From contig NZ_PJMU01000001.1 in the NCBI RefSeq assembly GCF_002846395.1, forward strand, positions 1,240,001 through 1,304,000: a DNA stretch of 64,000 bases. The letters run 5' to 3'. A model generated the notes under the pieces. The model saw only the letters and a program-made list of their open reading frames with translations. It was not told the DNA's origin and ran no database searches. The stretch comes from Pontibacter ramchanderi (GTDB lineage Bacteria > Bacteroidota > Bacteroidia > Cytophagales > Hymenobacteraceae). The position numbers and the translations under genes were made by a program. Positions 24,115 through 33,398 of the stretch are shown in pieces (within the stretch, counting starts at the first letter, position 1; each line of letters begins with the position of its first letter).

Positions 24115-25356
24115 ATGCTGAAAAATTACCTCAAAATAGCCTGGAAGGTACTCTTGCGGCGCAAGTTCTTCACCTTCATCAGTCTCTTCGGCATCAGCTT
24201 TACCTTGATGGTGCTTATGGTGGCTACCGCCCTCTATGACCATGCCTTTGGTCCGCAGATGCCCGAGAAAGACCTGGACCGCATCCTGTTTGTGAACATG
24301 ATGCAGGAACGCAAAGACGGCGGCTACCAGATGAGCGGTCCGCCCAGCTATACCTTTCTCGACCGAAAAGTTCGTACGCTCACCACACCCGAGATGGTCT
24401 CTATCAACTCTATATTCCAGACCGTGAACAGCTACATCGATAACCGCAAGCTGGCTCTCGACATTAAGTTTACCGACAGTGAGTTCTGGCAGATTCTGGA
24501 TTTTGAATTTGTGGAAGGCGGTCCGTTCGGCCCACAGGAAGTGCGCAATGCACAGCGCGTGGCTGTGATCAACGAGGCAACACGCCAGAACTATTTCGGC
24601 AATACCACGGCAGTCGGCAAAACCATTGTGGCTGACCAGGTAAGCTACACGGTGGTGGGTGTGGTGAAGGATGTGCCTGTGCTGCGCCTCCACTCCTACG
24701 CCGACATGTGGGTACCGCTTAGCCTGCGCACCGAAGACTACAGCTCTACGAGTCTGCGCGGCGAGTACTTTGCCACCATCAAAGCCCATAGCTCGTCGGA
24801 CATCGACAACATCAAAAATGAATTTGCCGTGATTCTGCAGGATGTGGAGCGCCAGCACCCGGAAAAAGGCACCAAACTCTATTCCTACCCCGACTCGATT
24901 GTGGAAGGTTTTGCCCGCACGTTTCTGGGCAATGACGATGACACAGGTATGGCCAAGCTCTATGCGATCCTGGCCGCGGCAGTGTTGCTGTTCATGCTGC
25001 TGCCCGCCATCAACTTGGTCAACATCAACATCAGCCGCATCATGGAGCGCTCTTCTGAAATCGGCGTGCGCAAAGCCTTTGGGGCCACCTCTTCCACCAT
25101 CATCGGCCAGTTCATCATCGAGAACATCTTCCTGACGCTGCTCGGAGGTCTGCTCGGATTCCTGCTGTCGGCGGGGGTGCTGTGGCTGATCAACGACAGC
25201 GGGGTGATCGTGTATGCTGACCTGGGGCTGAACCTGCGGGTTTTTGCACTGGGCTTGTTTTTCTGTTTGGTTTTCGGACTTGTTTCGGGGGTATACCCGG
25301 CTTATAAAATGTCGCGGCTGCACACGGTAGCCGCACTGAAAGGAGGTAATCAATGA
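24115..25356 (+). CDS. ABC transporter permease (MacB/FtsX-type) 1
   Basis: A 413-aa permease: one N-terminal helix (FFTFISLFGISFTLMVLMVATALY), a large periplasmic MacB-like domain (about 50-285) and three C-terminal helices starting near FMLLPAINLVNINISRIMERSSEIGVRKAFGA, the FtsX coupling-helix signature. It would form a heterodimer with the next gene product, driven by the upstream ATPase and connected to HlyD-TolC. The final four bases overlap the next ATG (ATGA), indicating coupled translation. Confidence 0.9.
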   Translation: MLKNYLKIAWKVLLRRKFFTFISLFGISFTLMVLMVATALYDHAFGPQMPEKDLDRILFVNMMQERKDGGYQMSGPPSYTFLDRKVRTLTTPEMVSINSIFQTVNSYIDNRKLALDIKFTDSEFWQILDFEFVEGGPFGPQEVRNAQRVAVINEATRQNYFGNTTAVGKTIVADQVSYTVVGVVKDVPVLRLHSYADMWVPLSLRTEDYSSTSLRGEYFATIKAHSSSDIDNIKNEFAVILQDVERQHPEKGTKLYSYPDSIVEGFARTFLGNDDDTGMAKLYAILAAAVLLFMLLPAINLVNINISRIMERSSEIGVRKAFGATSSTIIGQFIIENIFLTLLGGLLGFLLSAGVLWLINDSGVIVYADLGLNLRVFALGLFFCLVFGLVSGVYPAYKMSRLHTVAALKGGNQ

Positions 25357-26531
25357 TACGCCATCTGTTTAAACTGATCTGGAACCGGAAGAAAAGCAAC
25401 TTCCTGCTCATCTCGGAGATCTTCTTTTGCTTTCTGGTGCTCTTCGCCGTGCTGAGCCTGGTGGTGTACAACGTGCGCAACTACAGCAAGCCCCTTGGCT
25501 TTGACTACGACAACGTATGGCTCTTAACCGCCCGCGCCGACATCGACTCCACCGAGCTTCGGATAGCGGTAGAGGAGCAGCTGACTCAAAAGATCCGGTC
25601 CTATGGCGAGGTCGAAGGCACAGCCCTGGTCAGCAGCAACTCCCCTTTTGCCTTCAGTCAGATGAAGGTATGGGCGAAGGTGGGCGATGGCCCGCGTATC
25701 CTGGCTGAAAACCTGGACGTGGAAGATACCTTTGCCGAGGTAATGCAACTGAATGTGAGCGCCGGTCGCTGGTTCACGAAACAGGATGACGCCGCACGTT
25801 ACAATCCGGTGGTGATCAACCGGGTGCTGCAGCAGGAGCTCTTTGGAGATGAAAGCGCGATCGGAAAGCTGATCACCCGGGACGACAGCAGCCAGGTGCA
25901 GGTCATTGGCGTGGTAGACCACTACCGGGGCAGCAGCGAATACGCCGAGGAATCTCCCGTGATCTTCACGCGCATCAACCAGCAAAGAGAGGCTGTTTTC
26001 TGGGGTGAGATACTGATCCGGGTGAAACCGGGCACAGGTATAGCCTTTGAAGAGCGCATGGTCAAAGACCTGAGCGGCATCGCCAAAAACTGGACACTGG
26101 AGCTGACGACCGTTGAAAAAATGCGCCAGAACAAGGAGAAGCTCTCCATGGTGCCGATGATCGCGATGGCAGTGGTCTGTGGCTTCCTTATTTTCAATGT
26201 GGCACTCGGGCTTTTTGGGGTGCTCTGGTATAACATCAGCCGTCGCAACGGCGAGATCGGGCTTCGCAGGGCTTTGGGTGCTTCCGCTAACCAGGTATAC
26301 CGGCAGTTTATAGGCGAGGTGCTCGTGCTGGCTACCTTCGGCCTGGTGCTGGGTGTTGCCTTTGCCATCCAGTTTCCGATGCTGCAGGTGTTCGAGGTCG
26401 AGTCAATGGTCTATTTTATCGCCTTAGGTATAGCGGTGGGACTTATTTACCTCTTAGCTATTGGCTGCGCCTTCTACCCGAGCCGGCAGGCAGCTGCCAT
26501 TCATCCGGCCATGGCTTTGCATGAAGAATAA
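25353..26531 (+). CDS. ABC transporter permease (MacB/FtsX-type) 2
   Basis: A 392-aa paralogue of the preceding permease with the same layout: helix near the N-terminus (FLLISEIFFCFLVLFAVLSLVVYNV), periplasmic domain with VVINRVLQQELFGDESAIGKLI, and three C-terminal helices. The coupling motif appears as NISRRNGEIGLRRALGASANQVYRQFIGE. It overlaps permease 1 by four bases. The pair of non-identical permeases with a separate ATPase is the usual Bacteroidota form of a MacB-like exporter. Confidence 0.9.
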   Translation: MIRHLFKLIWNRKKSNFLLISEIFFCFLVLFAVLSLVVYNVRNYSKPLGFDYDNVWLLTARADIDSTELRIAVEEQLTQKIRSYGEVEGTALVSSNSPFAFSQMKVWAKVGDGPRILAENLDVEDTFAEVMQLNVSAGRWFTKQDDAARYNPVVINRVLQQELFGDESAIGKLITRDDSSQVQVIGVVDHYRGSSEYAEESPVIFTRINQQREAVFWGEILIRVKPGTGIAFEERMVKDLSGIAKNWTLELTTVEKMRQNKEKLSMVPMIAMAVVCGFLIFNVALGLFGVLWYNISRRNGEIGLRRALGASANQVYRQFIGEVLVLATFGLVLGVAFAIQFPMLQVFEVESMVYFIALGIAVGLIYLLAIGCAFYPSRQAAAIHPAMALHEE

Positions 26532-26585
26532 TAGCAAATAAGTCACAAAAAACTTAATTTAGAGCAGACATAAAGCACACCGCGC

Positions 26586-27965
26586 ATGATCCTGATAATT
26601 GACGATGATGTGGCCGTTCGCGCCTCGTTGAGCATCCTGCTCAAACAGCACGGCTTCAAGACAAAAGAAGCGGCCTCCCCGAAAGAGGCGTTGGAAGTGG
26701 CGCAGCAGCATACGCCGCAACTCGTCATCATGGACATGAACTTCTCCATCGACACCACCGGAAACGACGGGCTGCAGCTGCTGGAGGCATTCAAGCAGCG
26801 CATGCCGGAACTGCCGGTCATCCTGATCACCGGCTGGGGCTCCATCAGTCTGGCGGTAGAGGGGATGCGGCTGGGAGCAGCAGACTTTATCACCAAACCC
26901 TGGAGCAACGACTACCTGGTGCAGGCCGTGCGCACGGCGCTCAGCCTTTCGCAACAGGCTCCTGCCAAAGACGAAGCCCTCACCCGCAAAAAGCTGGACC
27001 AGCAGTATGATTTCGGCTATATTGTAGGCCAGGACCCGCAGCTGCTCAAAATCCTGAAACGGATCGGGCAGATCGCGCCAACCGATGCCTCGGTGCTGAT
27101 CGAGGGCGAAAGCGGCACCGGCAAGGAACTCATAGCGGAGGCGGTGCACCGCAACAGCCTCCGCAAGTCCCAACCTTTTGTGAAGGTGAACCTGGGCGGC
27201 ATTTCGGCCAGTCTGTTCGAAAGCGAGATGTTCGGACACAAACGCGGTGCCTTTACCGACGCCAAAGCCGACCGCGTGGGCCGCTTCGAGATGGCCAACA
27301 AAGGCACCATCTTCCTCGACGAGATCGGCGAACTGGACCTCAACAGCCAGGTGAAACTGCTGCGCGTGCTGCAGGACCGCACTTACGAAGTGCTCGGCGA
27401 CAGCCGCTCGCGCAAACTCGACATCCGGGTGGTATGCGCCACTAACCGCAACCTGGAGCAGATGGTGGAGGAAGGCAAATTCCGCGAAGACCTGTTCTAC
27501 CGCATCAACCTGATCAAGGTGCGTATACCTTCGCTGCGCGAGCGACCGGACGATATCCCTTTGTTGGTGCAGTTCTTTGTGGAGAACATGAAGAAGACCT
27601 ACAACCGGCCGGAGCTGGAGCTGAGCCCCAAAGCCCTACAGTGGCTGAAGGAGCTGCCTTTTCCCGGCAACATACGCGAGCTGAAAAACCTGGTGGAACG
27701 CACCGTGCTGGTGGCTGAGGACGATGTGCTGCGCGCAGAAGACTTTCAGGCACAGGCGCAGCAGGGCCCCGTAAAGGCCGGCGACAAAACATTGCCCGCC
27801 GTGGGCACCATGACGCTCGACGAAATGGAGGCCTCCATGATCCGCAAGTCCATGGCCTACTACCACAACAACATCAGCAAAGTGGCGCGTGCGCTGGGTT
27901 TGAGCCGTGCCGCCCTCTACCGTCGCCTCGAAAAGTTCGGCATCCCGTATGAAGCTCAGGACTAA
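26586..27965 (+). CDS. NtrC-family sigma-54-dependent response regulator
   Basis: 459 aa: receiver domain with acidic pocket DDD (6-8), phospho-acceptor D50 and K104; AAA+ domain with Walker A GESGTGKE (174-181) and Walker B GTIFLDEIGEL; C-terminal Fis-type helix-turn-helix (ISKVARALGLSRAALYRRLEKFGI). The sigma-54 contact loop reads GAFTDA (221-226) instead of GAFTGA, a substitution common in Bacteroidota. It would activate transcription after phosphorylation by the overlapping kinase. The efflux operon just upstream, with its sigma-54-like promoter, is the natural target. Confidence 0.92.
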   Translation: MILIIDDDVAVRASLSILLKQHGFKTKEAASPKEALEVAQQHTPQLVIMDMNFSIDTTGNDGLQLLEAFKQRMPELPVILITGWGSISLAVEGMRLGAADFITKPWSNDYLVQAVRTALSLSQQAPAKDEALTRKKLDQQYDFGYIVGQDPQLLKILKRIGQIAPTDASVLIEGESGTGKELIAEAVHRNSLRKSQPFVKVNLGGISASLFESEMFGHKRGAFTDAKADRVGRFEMANKGTIFLDEIGELDLNSQVKLLRVLQDRTYEVLGDSRSRKLDIRVVCATNRNLEQMVEEGKFREDLFYRINLIKVRIPSLRERPDDIPLLVQFFVENMKKTYNRPELELSPKALQWLKELPFPGNIRELKNLVERTVLVAEDDVLRAEDFQAQAQQGPVKAGDKTLPAVGTMTLDEMEASMIRKSMAYYHNNISKVARALGLSRAALYRRLEKFGIPYEAQD

Positions 27966-29265
27966 GTTCATTTTCTTCGCGGTTTTCGTCCACGGTCTTT
28001 TGGCTGTGATGGCCTACTTCCTGCTGCAGGAAAACAAGTTATTGTTTATTGGGATGGAGCTGCTGGTGCTGCTCTCCGTGGTGCTGACCGTCAATCTGTA
28101 CAATGCCTTTTTCAAGCCGCTCAACCTGATCCGGGCAGGTATAGAGTCCATCCGCGACAAGGACTTTTCGACGAAGTTTGTGCAGGTGGGACAGCCGGAG
28201 CTCGACGAGCTGGTGGATGTGTATAACCGGATGATAGAGCAGCTACGACAGGAGCGCGTGGCGCAGGCCGAAAAGCATTTTCTGCTCGAAAAGATCATCC
28301 AGGCCTCCCCTGCCGGCATCATCCTCCTCGACTTTGATGGTCGCATTGAAAGCATCAATCCCGCCGCGGAGCGCTACCTATACCTGTCCGGTCAGTCGTG
28401 GCAGGGCAGCGAGCTGGCGGCGCTGCCCAATACCTGGGCGCGTGAGCTGACGCAGGTACAGGTGGGCCAGCCCTATACCTTCCGTCTCAACGGTATCCGC
28501 ACGTTCCGGGCACACCGGGCGCACTTCATCGACCGTGGCTTTCAGCGGGCCTTTATTATGATCGAGGAACTCACCGAGGCCATTATCAAGAACGAGCGAC
28601 AGGCCTATGAAAAAGTGATCCGGATGATGTCGCATGAAGTGAACAACTCGACCGGCGCCATCAACTCCATCCTGGACTCGGTGCAGTTCTATACCCCCCA
28701 GATCGACGAGGAGCACCGCGAGGATTTTACCTATGCCCTGCAGGTAGCCATCGACCGGAACGCGAACCTGAGCCGTTTCATGGCCAACTTTGCGGATGTG
28801 GTGCGCTTGCCTGCCCCTTCCAAAAAGCCGGTACAGGTACAGGCCCTGCTCAAGCGGCTCGAGCGGCTGATGCTGCCCCAACTGGAGCAACGACACATTC
28901 AGCTGACGATGAAACTCCCCGCAAGTCCACTCTGCATCTACATGGATGAGCAGCAGCTGGAGCAGGCGCTGCTCAACATCCTTAAGAATGCCATGGAGGC
29001 CGTGAAATCGGATGGCAACATTTGGGTGGAACTGCAGGAACAACCGCTCTGCCTCACCATTTCCGACAACGGCGAAGGTATACCCGAGCACGTGCGCCCG
29101 AAACTCTTCACCCCCTTTTTCAGCACCAAAGAGACCGGCCAGGGCATCGGCCTGACCATGATCCGGGAGATCCTACTTAGCCATGGCTTTCAGTTCTCGC
29201 TGGAATCCGGCAGCAACGGGCTCACAAATTTTAAAATATTTCTCACCTCAGAGCAGAGTAAATAG
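27949..29265 (+). CDS. Sensor histidine kinase
   Basis: From the ATG at 27949 (MKLRTKFIFF) 438 aa: two helices (7-26, 31-52), a HAMP-like stretch (FFKPLNLIRAGIESIRDKDFSTKF), a PAS-like region (ILLDFDGRIESINPAAERYL), then the kinase core with phospho-acceptor H229 in MMSHEVNNSTGAI, N-box NILKNAMEAV, and DNGEGIPEH plus GQGIGLTMI ATP-lid motifs. It lacks an obvious large periplasmic sensor, so it probably senses through the membrane or the PAS domain. It overlaps the response-regulator gene by 17 bp, a cognate pair. The longer frame to 27907 lies inside the regulator and is not needed. Confidence 0.9.
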   Translation: MKLRTKFIFFAVFVHGLLAVMAYFLLQENKLLFIGMELLVLLSVVLTVNLYNAFFKPLNLIRAGIESIRDKDFSTKFVQVGQPELDELVDVYNRMIEQLRQERVAQAEKHFLLEKIIQASPAGIILLDFDGRIESINPAAERYLYLSGQSWQGSELAALPNTWARELTQVQVGQPYTFRLNGIRTFRAHRAHFIDRGFQRAFIMIEELTEAIIKNERQAYEKVIRMMSHEVNNSTGAINSILDSVQFYTPQIDEEHREDFTYALQVAIDRNANLSRFMANFADVVRLPAPSKKPVQVQALLKRLERLMLPQLEQRHIQLTMKLPASPLCIYMDEQQLEQALLNILKNAMEAVKSDGNIWVELQEQPLCLTISDNGEGIPEHVRPKLFTPFFSTKETGQGIGLTMIREILLSHGFQFSLESGSNGLTNFKIFLTSEQSK

Positions 29266-29437
29266 AATTAATTCGTCAAAAAGCGTTTAAAGCGGCTTCT
29301 TTTAATTAATTATTTTAAGAGCGAGCTAAATTTTATTCTGAATGTAACTTCATTTACCAAATTTCGTAGCCTAACGCATACAACCTATGTTATTATCCCC
29401 TATATTGGTTCTATAGTTTGTTTATTTACACATTAAG

Positions 29438-29656
29438 ATGGAATACAATATAGTAGTAGCCCCTAATCTAGAGACATTGGCAACAGAGGTTGCCGTATTA
29501 TTTCCGCAAGGCTGGAAGCTAAAAGGTGGAATTATTGAACACGCTGGCGGTTACTCCCAGCAATTGATCCGCAAGGCCTCCGACAAATTGAAACAGAAAC
29601 AAAACCAGATGCCTGCACCACGCGCCAAGCAGCGCCGCACCAAATGGATTGAATAA
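29438..29656 (+). CDS. Small DUF1737-like protein
   Basis: A 72-aa protein. Residues 1-45 (MEYNIVVAPNLETLATEVAVLF and GWKLKGGII) fit the DUF1737-like fold of small proteins with the pattern Y-x-V, long helix, GW-x-x-x-GG. The C-terminal 25 residues are basic (KLKQKQNQ; RAKQRRTKW), possibly nucleic-acid-binding. It stands alone between the histidine kinase and the exopolysaccharide locus, followed by a clear terminator. Function unknown. Confidence 0.6.
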   Translation: MEYNIVVAPNLETLATEVAVLFPQGWKLKGGIIEHAGGYSQQLIRKASDKLKQKQNQMPAPRAKQRRTKWIE

Positions 29657-30140
29657 CAAAGCATACTCTATACCCTTTATATAAGTAAGTGAGCCACCTT
29701 CTTCGTGCCGGGATGCATGGGGAAGGTGGCCTTTTTTATACCGGCCCTCTCAGCATAACAGCAGCCGTTGTCCTTACGGCCTTACCCTGTTTTAACTTCC
29801 CTATCAACGCTAAATTTTAGGATTATACCAATAATTCATTTATAAAATGAATCCACTGCTGCGTGCAGGAGTTATTGACCGGAGCGATTTTTAGCCAAAC
29901 GCTTCATATTGCAACTTTTTGATTTACAGAATATTGCAACTAAAACTCTTAGCTGACAACATTAAATTCACATAATATTTTGGAAAACAAGCATCTTTTT
30001 GTGGCTCTCATAGTATATATGGCTGATACAATTTTTTGGGTACTGTATGTCAAATCACTATAGGTATACACGCCCGCTATCACAAAAAAACAAAATCAAC
30101 GTACGAGTATCTTCATTCACAACACCCTTAAGCAACATAC
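29657..30140. other. AT-rich leader before exopolysaccharide locus
   Basis: 484 bp: the terminator of the small gene, then a lower-GC stretch with no gene, containing two TATACC sites (29736, 29824) and GGTATA at 30062. Probably holds the promoter for wza, but no TAnnTTTG box could be fixed. Confidence 0.55.
29693..29737 (+). terminator. Rho-independent terminator after small gene
   Basis: GCCACCTTC (29693-29701) pairs with GAAGGTGGC (29722-29730), followed by CTTTTTTAT. Confidence 0.85.
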
Positions 30141-30914
30141 ATGAGACGAGTCGTATACCTCCTGCTCCTAATGATAAGCGCGACATCCTGCCTAAGCAAA
30201 AAAGAGCTTGTATACATGCAAAACGACAACCTGAAGGAAACTGTGGCAACGCCAATGCAGACTACTTACAAGCCTTACCAGTTACAGCCTGCCGATGTCC
30301 TCTCGATTAAAGTGCAGAGCCTGGAACCTGAAATATCCAATATCTATAACATCGTGCCGCCATCCAGCGCCTTTGGTTTTGCCGACCCGGGCACCATGTT
30401 CCTGAGCGGCTACTCCGTAGACGATGACGGTAACGTAAACCTGCCCAACGTGGGTAAGGTGAAGGTGGCCGGTCTGACCCTACAGCAGTCGCAGGAAGTG
30501 ATCCAGCGCAACGTAGACCGCTACATTACCAATGCCACGGTTGTTGTCAAGCTCATCAATTTCAGGGTAAGCGTGCTGGGAGAAGTTAACCGCCCCGGCC
30601 AGTACTTTGTGTATAACGAGCGGGCCACCCTTTTCGACGCGCTGGGTATGGCAGGCGACTTAACGCGCAGCGCCTCCCGCGAAAACGTGAAACTGGTGCG
30701 CCAAACACCCGGCGGATCTGAGGTGGTCCTGATAGACCTTAAAGACCCAAACATCGTACAATCCAGATACTACTTTATGCAGCCCAACGATGTCCTGTAC
30801 ATCGAGCCTTCGGTTGCGCAGGTTAAACGCGATAACCTGGTGTCGCTTAATGTGGTCACCATTGCCCTCGGAGTTATCTCCACGGCAGCTGTTATCCTGA
30901 ATTATTTTAAGTAA
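30141..30914 (+). CDS. Polysaccharide export lipoprotein, Wza/OtnA type
   Basis: A 257-aa lipoprotein: signal VVYLLLLMISATSC with lipobox Cys17. YQLQPADVLSIKVQSLEPE starts the polysaccharide-export (Poly_export) domain, followed by SLBB-type repeats (VSVLGEVNRPGQYFVYNERATLFDALGMAGDL) and a C-terminal hydrophobic helix (VVTIALGVISTAAVILNYF). It would form the outer-membrane export channel. The Wzc-type kinase starts 9 bp later, as usual for Wzx/Wzy-dependent loci. Confidence 0.92.
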   Translation: MRRVVYLLLLMISATSCLSKKELVYMQNDNLKETVATPMQTTYKPYQLQPADVLSIKVQSLEPEISNIYNIVPPSSAFGFADPGTMFLSGYSVDDDGNVNLPNVGKVKVAGLTLQQSQEVIQRNVDRYITNATVVVKLINFRVSVLGEVNRPGQYFVYNERATLFDALGMAGDLTRSASRENVKLVRQTPGGSEVVLIDLKDPNIVQSRYYFMQPNDVLYIEPSVAQVKRDNLVSLNVVTIALGVISTAAVILNYFK

Positions 30915-30923
30915 GCATACCCC

Positions 30924-33296
30924 ATGAAACGAAAAAATAAAGAGCACGAGATAGATCTTAGAAGCTGGCTTTTCAAGTTCCGAAGCAAATGGTACCTGTT
31001 CCTGGCTTTCGTCATGATCGCAATGGCAGGGGCTTATGTCTATGTCAAGAGCTCTACCCGCATCTATGCTTTTAAGTCGACCCTGCTATTGGGAGACCAG
31101 CACACCGGCTCTAAAAAGGCCCAGGAACTCCTCAACCTGCTCGACGTGCAAAGCAAGGGCATTAAAGTGGAGGACGAGATCGGTATCCTTACCTCGGCTG
31201 ACATGATCCGCAGCACGCTGGAGCAGCTCGACTTTTCGGTATCGTATTACATGGTGCCAAACCACTGGCTGAACACAGGGCTGGATCTGATAAAAGAAGA
31301 ACAGTACGACAACGCTCCTTTTGTGGTACACCTCGATACCAGCTCGCTCCAACTCGTGGATATTCCGCTGGAGGTGCGCGTACTGAACGATAAGCAGTAC
31401 GAACTGACTGTGAAGGCTGAAACGCCAGGGCTTTATGATTTCAGAAAGCACAGCGTGGAGCAGATCGCACCCAACCTTGAGTTTACGAAGGTACTTGAGT
31501 TCGGCAAACCATTTAAAGACAAATACCTGAGCCTGACGATTGACAGAGCCAACCCGGAGGATAAGCTGGACGCCAAGAAATATTACTTCGTACTCAACAG
31601 TATGCAAAGCCAGGTGGCGCAATATGCTGGCAGCCTGCACATCAAACCCATTGAACGTGAGGCTCGCGTGCTGGAGATAAGCACCAAAGGCGCCATTCCG
31701 CAAAAAGAGCTGCTCTTCCTGAACACACTGATGGACACCTACGTGAAGCGCGACCTGGACGAGAAGAACATGAACGGCCAGAAAACGCTTGAGTTCATCG
31801 ACAGCCAGATCGCCAGCCTGTCGGACTCGCTCCGCCAGAGCAAGCAGGCGCTCTCCTCGTTCCGCTCGGCTAACCGCATCGCCAACATCGATGTGCAGTC
31901 GAACATCAGCTACGAAAAGCTGGCGCAGCTGGAAATGGAGAAGTCGAAGCTGTCAACCGAGAAACAATACTATGTGACGGTGCTAGACCAGATTGAGGAC
32001 GATGAGAGCTTCACCCAGGCGGTATCGCCGGCGGTGGCGGGTGTGCAGAACCCGAACCTGGCCAATCTCTTCACCGAGCTGTCGCGCCTGAACCAACAGC
32101 GTGCCTCATACAGTGTGAGCGCCACAGCCGACAACCCAAAAATAAAGGTGATCGACAGTGAGATAAAAAGCACGCGCAATGCCATCATCGCCAATATCCG
32201 GAACCTGATCCGCTCCACGGATATCTCCATTGCCAATGCAGACAAGCGCATCAGCCAGTTGGAAACAGGTATAGCGAAAGTGCCGGAGCATGAGCGCCGT
32301 TTGATGGACCTGCAAAACCAGGCCGATTTCGTGAACAAGAAGTATGACTTCCTGCTCGAGAAACGTGCCGAGGCTGCCATCGCGCTGGCTACGAACACCA
32401 CCGACAAGAAGATAGTGGACAAAGCTGCCATGTGGGGGGCCGGCCCTGTGAACGTGAAGCCCAACATGATCTTCATGCTCGCCTTGATTCTGGGCCTGAT
32501 CATCCCTGCCGCACTCATCGTGCTGCTCGACAACGTGGACAACACCATTCAGGGCAAAAACGACCTGAACAATGTGACCAACATTCCGTTCCTGGGTGTG
32601 ATTGCGCACGGTACCAAGGCCGACAAACTGGCCGTGAAAAACAACCCGCGCTCTGCCATTGCCGAATCGTTCAGGTCCATTCGTATCAACCTACAGTACC
32701 TGATGTCTGAAACTGACTTCAAAATAGTGGGTGTGACTTCATCGGTGTCGGGCGAGGGCAAGACGTTTACTTCTGTTAACCTGAGCAGCGAGATGGCTAT
32801 GGCCGGCAAGCGTACCATCCTGATAGAGTCGGATATGCGCAAGCCTACGTTTGGCAAGTACTTCAACACGCACAATGCAGCCGGTCTTTCCTCGTACCTG
32901 AGCCAGGGACTGCCGCTGGAGGAAGTGATCCAGAAAACAGACATCGAGAACCTGGACATCATTTCGTGCGGACCTATACCTGACAATGCCATCAAGTTGC
33001 TGGAGCACAAGCGCATGGCCGAGCTGATCGCAAAACTGAGAGAGCAGTACGACTATGTGGTGATCGACACGCCGCCGATCGGGTTTGTGGCCGAGTATTT
33101 TATCCTGATGAAGCACATGGATGTGAACCTGTATGTGGTGAAGCACAAGTATACCAGCAAGGACATGCTCACGCAGGTGAACGAGCTGTATGCCGCACGC
33201 AAACTGAAGAACATCTACATGGTGATCAACGACCTGGACTACAACAACACCTACGAGTACGGATACAAGAAAAAAGGCAGCTACTACTACGCGTAG
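30924..33296 (+). CDS. Wzc-type polysaccharide co-polymerase / tyrosine autokinase
   Basis: A 790-aa inner-membrane protein. Wzz-like chain-length domain between helices at about 24-42 and 515-536, with a long coiled coil (about 280-480). The cytosolic BY-kinase has Walker A SVSGEGKT (about 606-613), Walker A' ILIESDMRKP and Walker B YVVIDTPPIG; the tyrosine-rich tail YGYKKKGSYYYA is the autophosphorylation cluster. It controls polymer length and links Wzy polymerisation to Wza export. It is co-transcribed with the export gene and ends at a terminator that could lower expression of the downstream genes. Confidence 0.92.
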   Translation: MKRKNKEHEIDLRSWLFKFRSKWYLFLAFVMIAMAGAYVYVKSSTRIYAFKSTLLLGDQHTGSKKAQELLNLLDVQSKGIKVEDEIGILTSADMIRSTLEQLDFSVSYYMVPNHWLNTGLDLIKEEQYDNAPFVVHLDTSSLQLVDIPLEVRVLNDKQYELTVKAETPGLYDFRKHSVEQIAPNLEFTKVLEFGKPFKDKYLSLTIDRANPEDKLDAKKYYFVLNSMQSQVAQYAGSLHIKPIEREARVLEISTKGAIPQKELLFLNTLMDTYVKRDLDEKNMNGQKTLEFIDSQIASLSDSLRQSKQALSSFRSANRIANIDVQSNISYEKLAQLEMEKSKLSTEKQYYVTVLDQIEDDESFTQAVSPAVAGVQNPNLANLFTELSRLNQQRASYSVSATADNPKIKVIDSEIKSTRNAIIANIRNLIRSTDISIANADKRISQLETGIAKVPEHERRLMDLQNQADFVNKKYDFLLEKRAEAAIALATNTTDKKIVDKAAMWGAGPVNVKPNMIFMLALILGLIIPAALIVLLDNVDNTIQGKNDLNNVTNIPFLGVIAHGTKADKLAVKNNPRSAIAESFRSIRINLQYLMSETDFKIVGVTSSVSGEGKTFTSVNLSSEMAMAGKRTILIESDMRKPTFGKYFNTHNAAGLSSYLSQGLPLEEVIQKTDIENLDIISCGPIPDNAIKLLEHKRMAELIAKLREQYDYVVIDTPPIGFVAEYFILMKHMDVNLYVVKHKYTSKDMLTQVNELYAARKLKNIYMVINDLDYNNTYEYGYKKKGSYYYA

Positions 33297-33330
33297 TGCC
33301 TAAGCAGTAAATACATGTGCGCTTGAAAAG

Positions 33331-33371
33331 AAGGTGCTGTGGGATGCAGATTCCTGCAGCACCTTTTTTGA
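33331..33371 (+). terminator. Rho-independent terminator after wzc
   Basis: AAGGTGCTG (33331-33339) pairs with CAGCACCTT (33357-33365) and is followed by TTTTG. It separates wza-wzc from the flippase gene and may be an attenuator or partial stop. Confidence 0.75.
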
Positions 33372-33398
33372 GAGCAGCACGACTACCTGAACTTACAC

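Noticed and set aside
24100-25353. 417-codon minus-strand frame opposite permease 1
   Set aside because: Shadow of a real ABC permease; composition (His/Val/Gln-rich) is typical of antisense to GC-rich genes and it has no domain.
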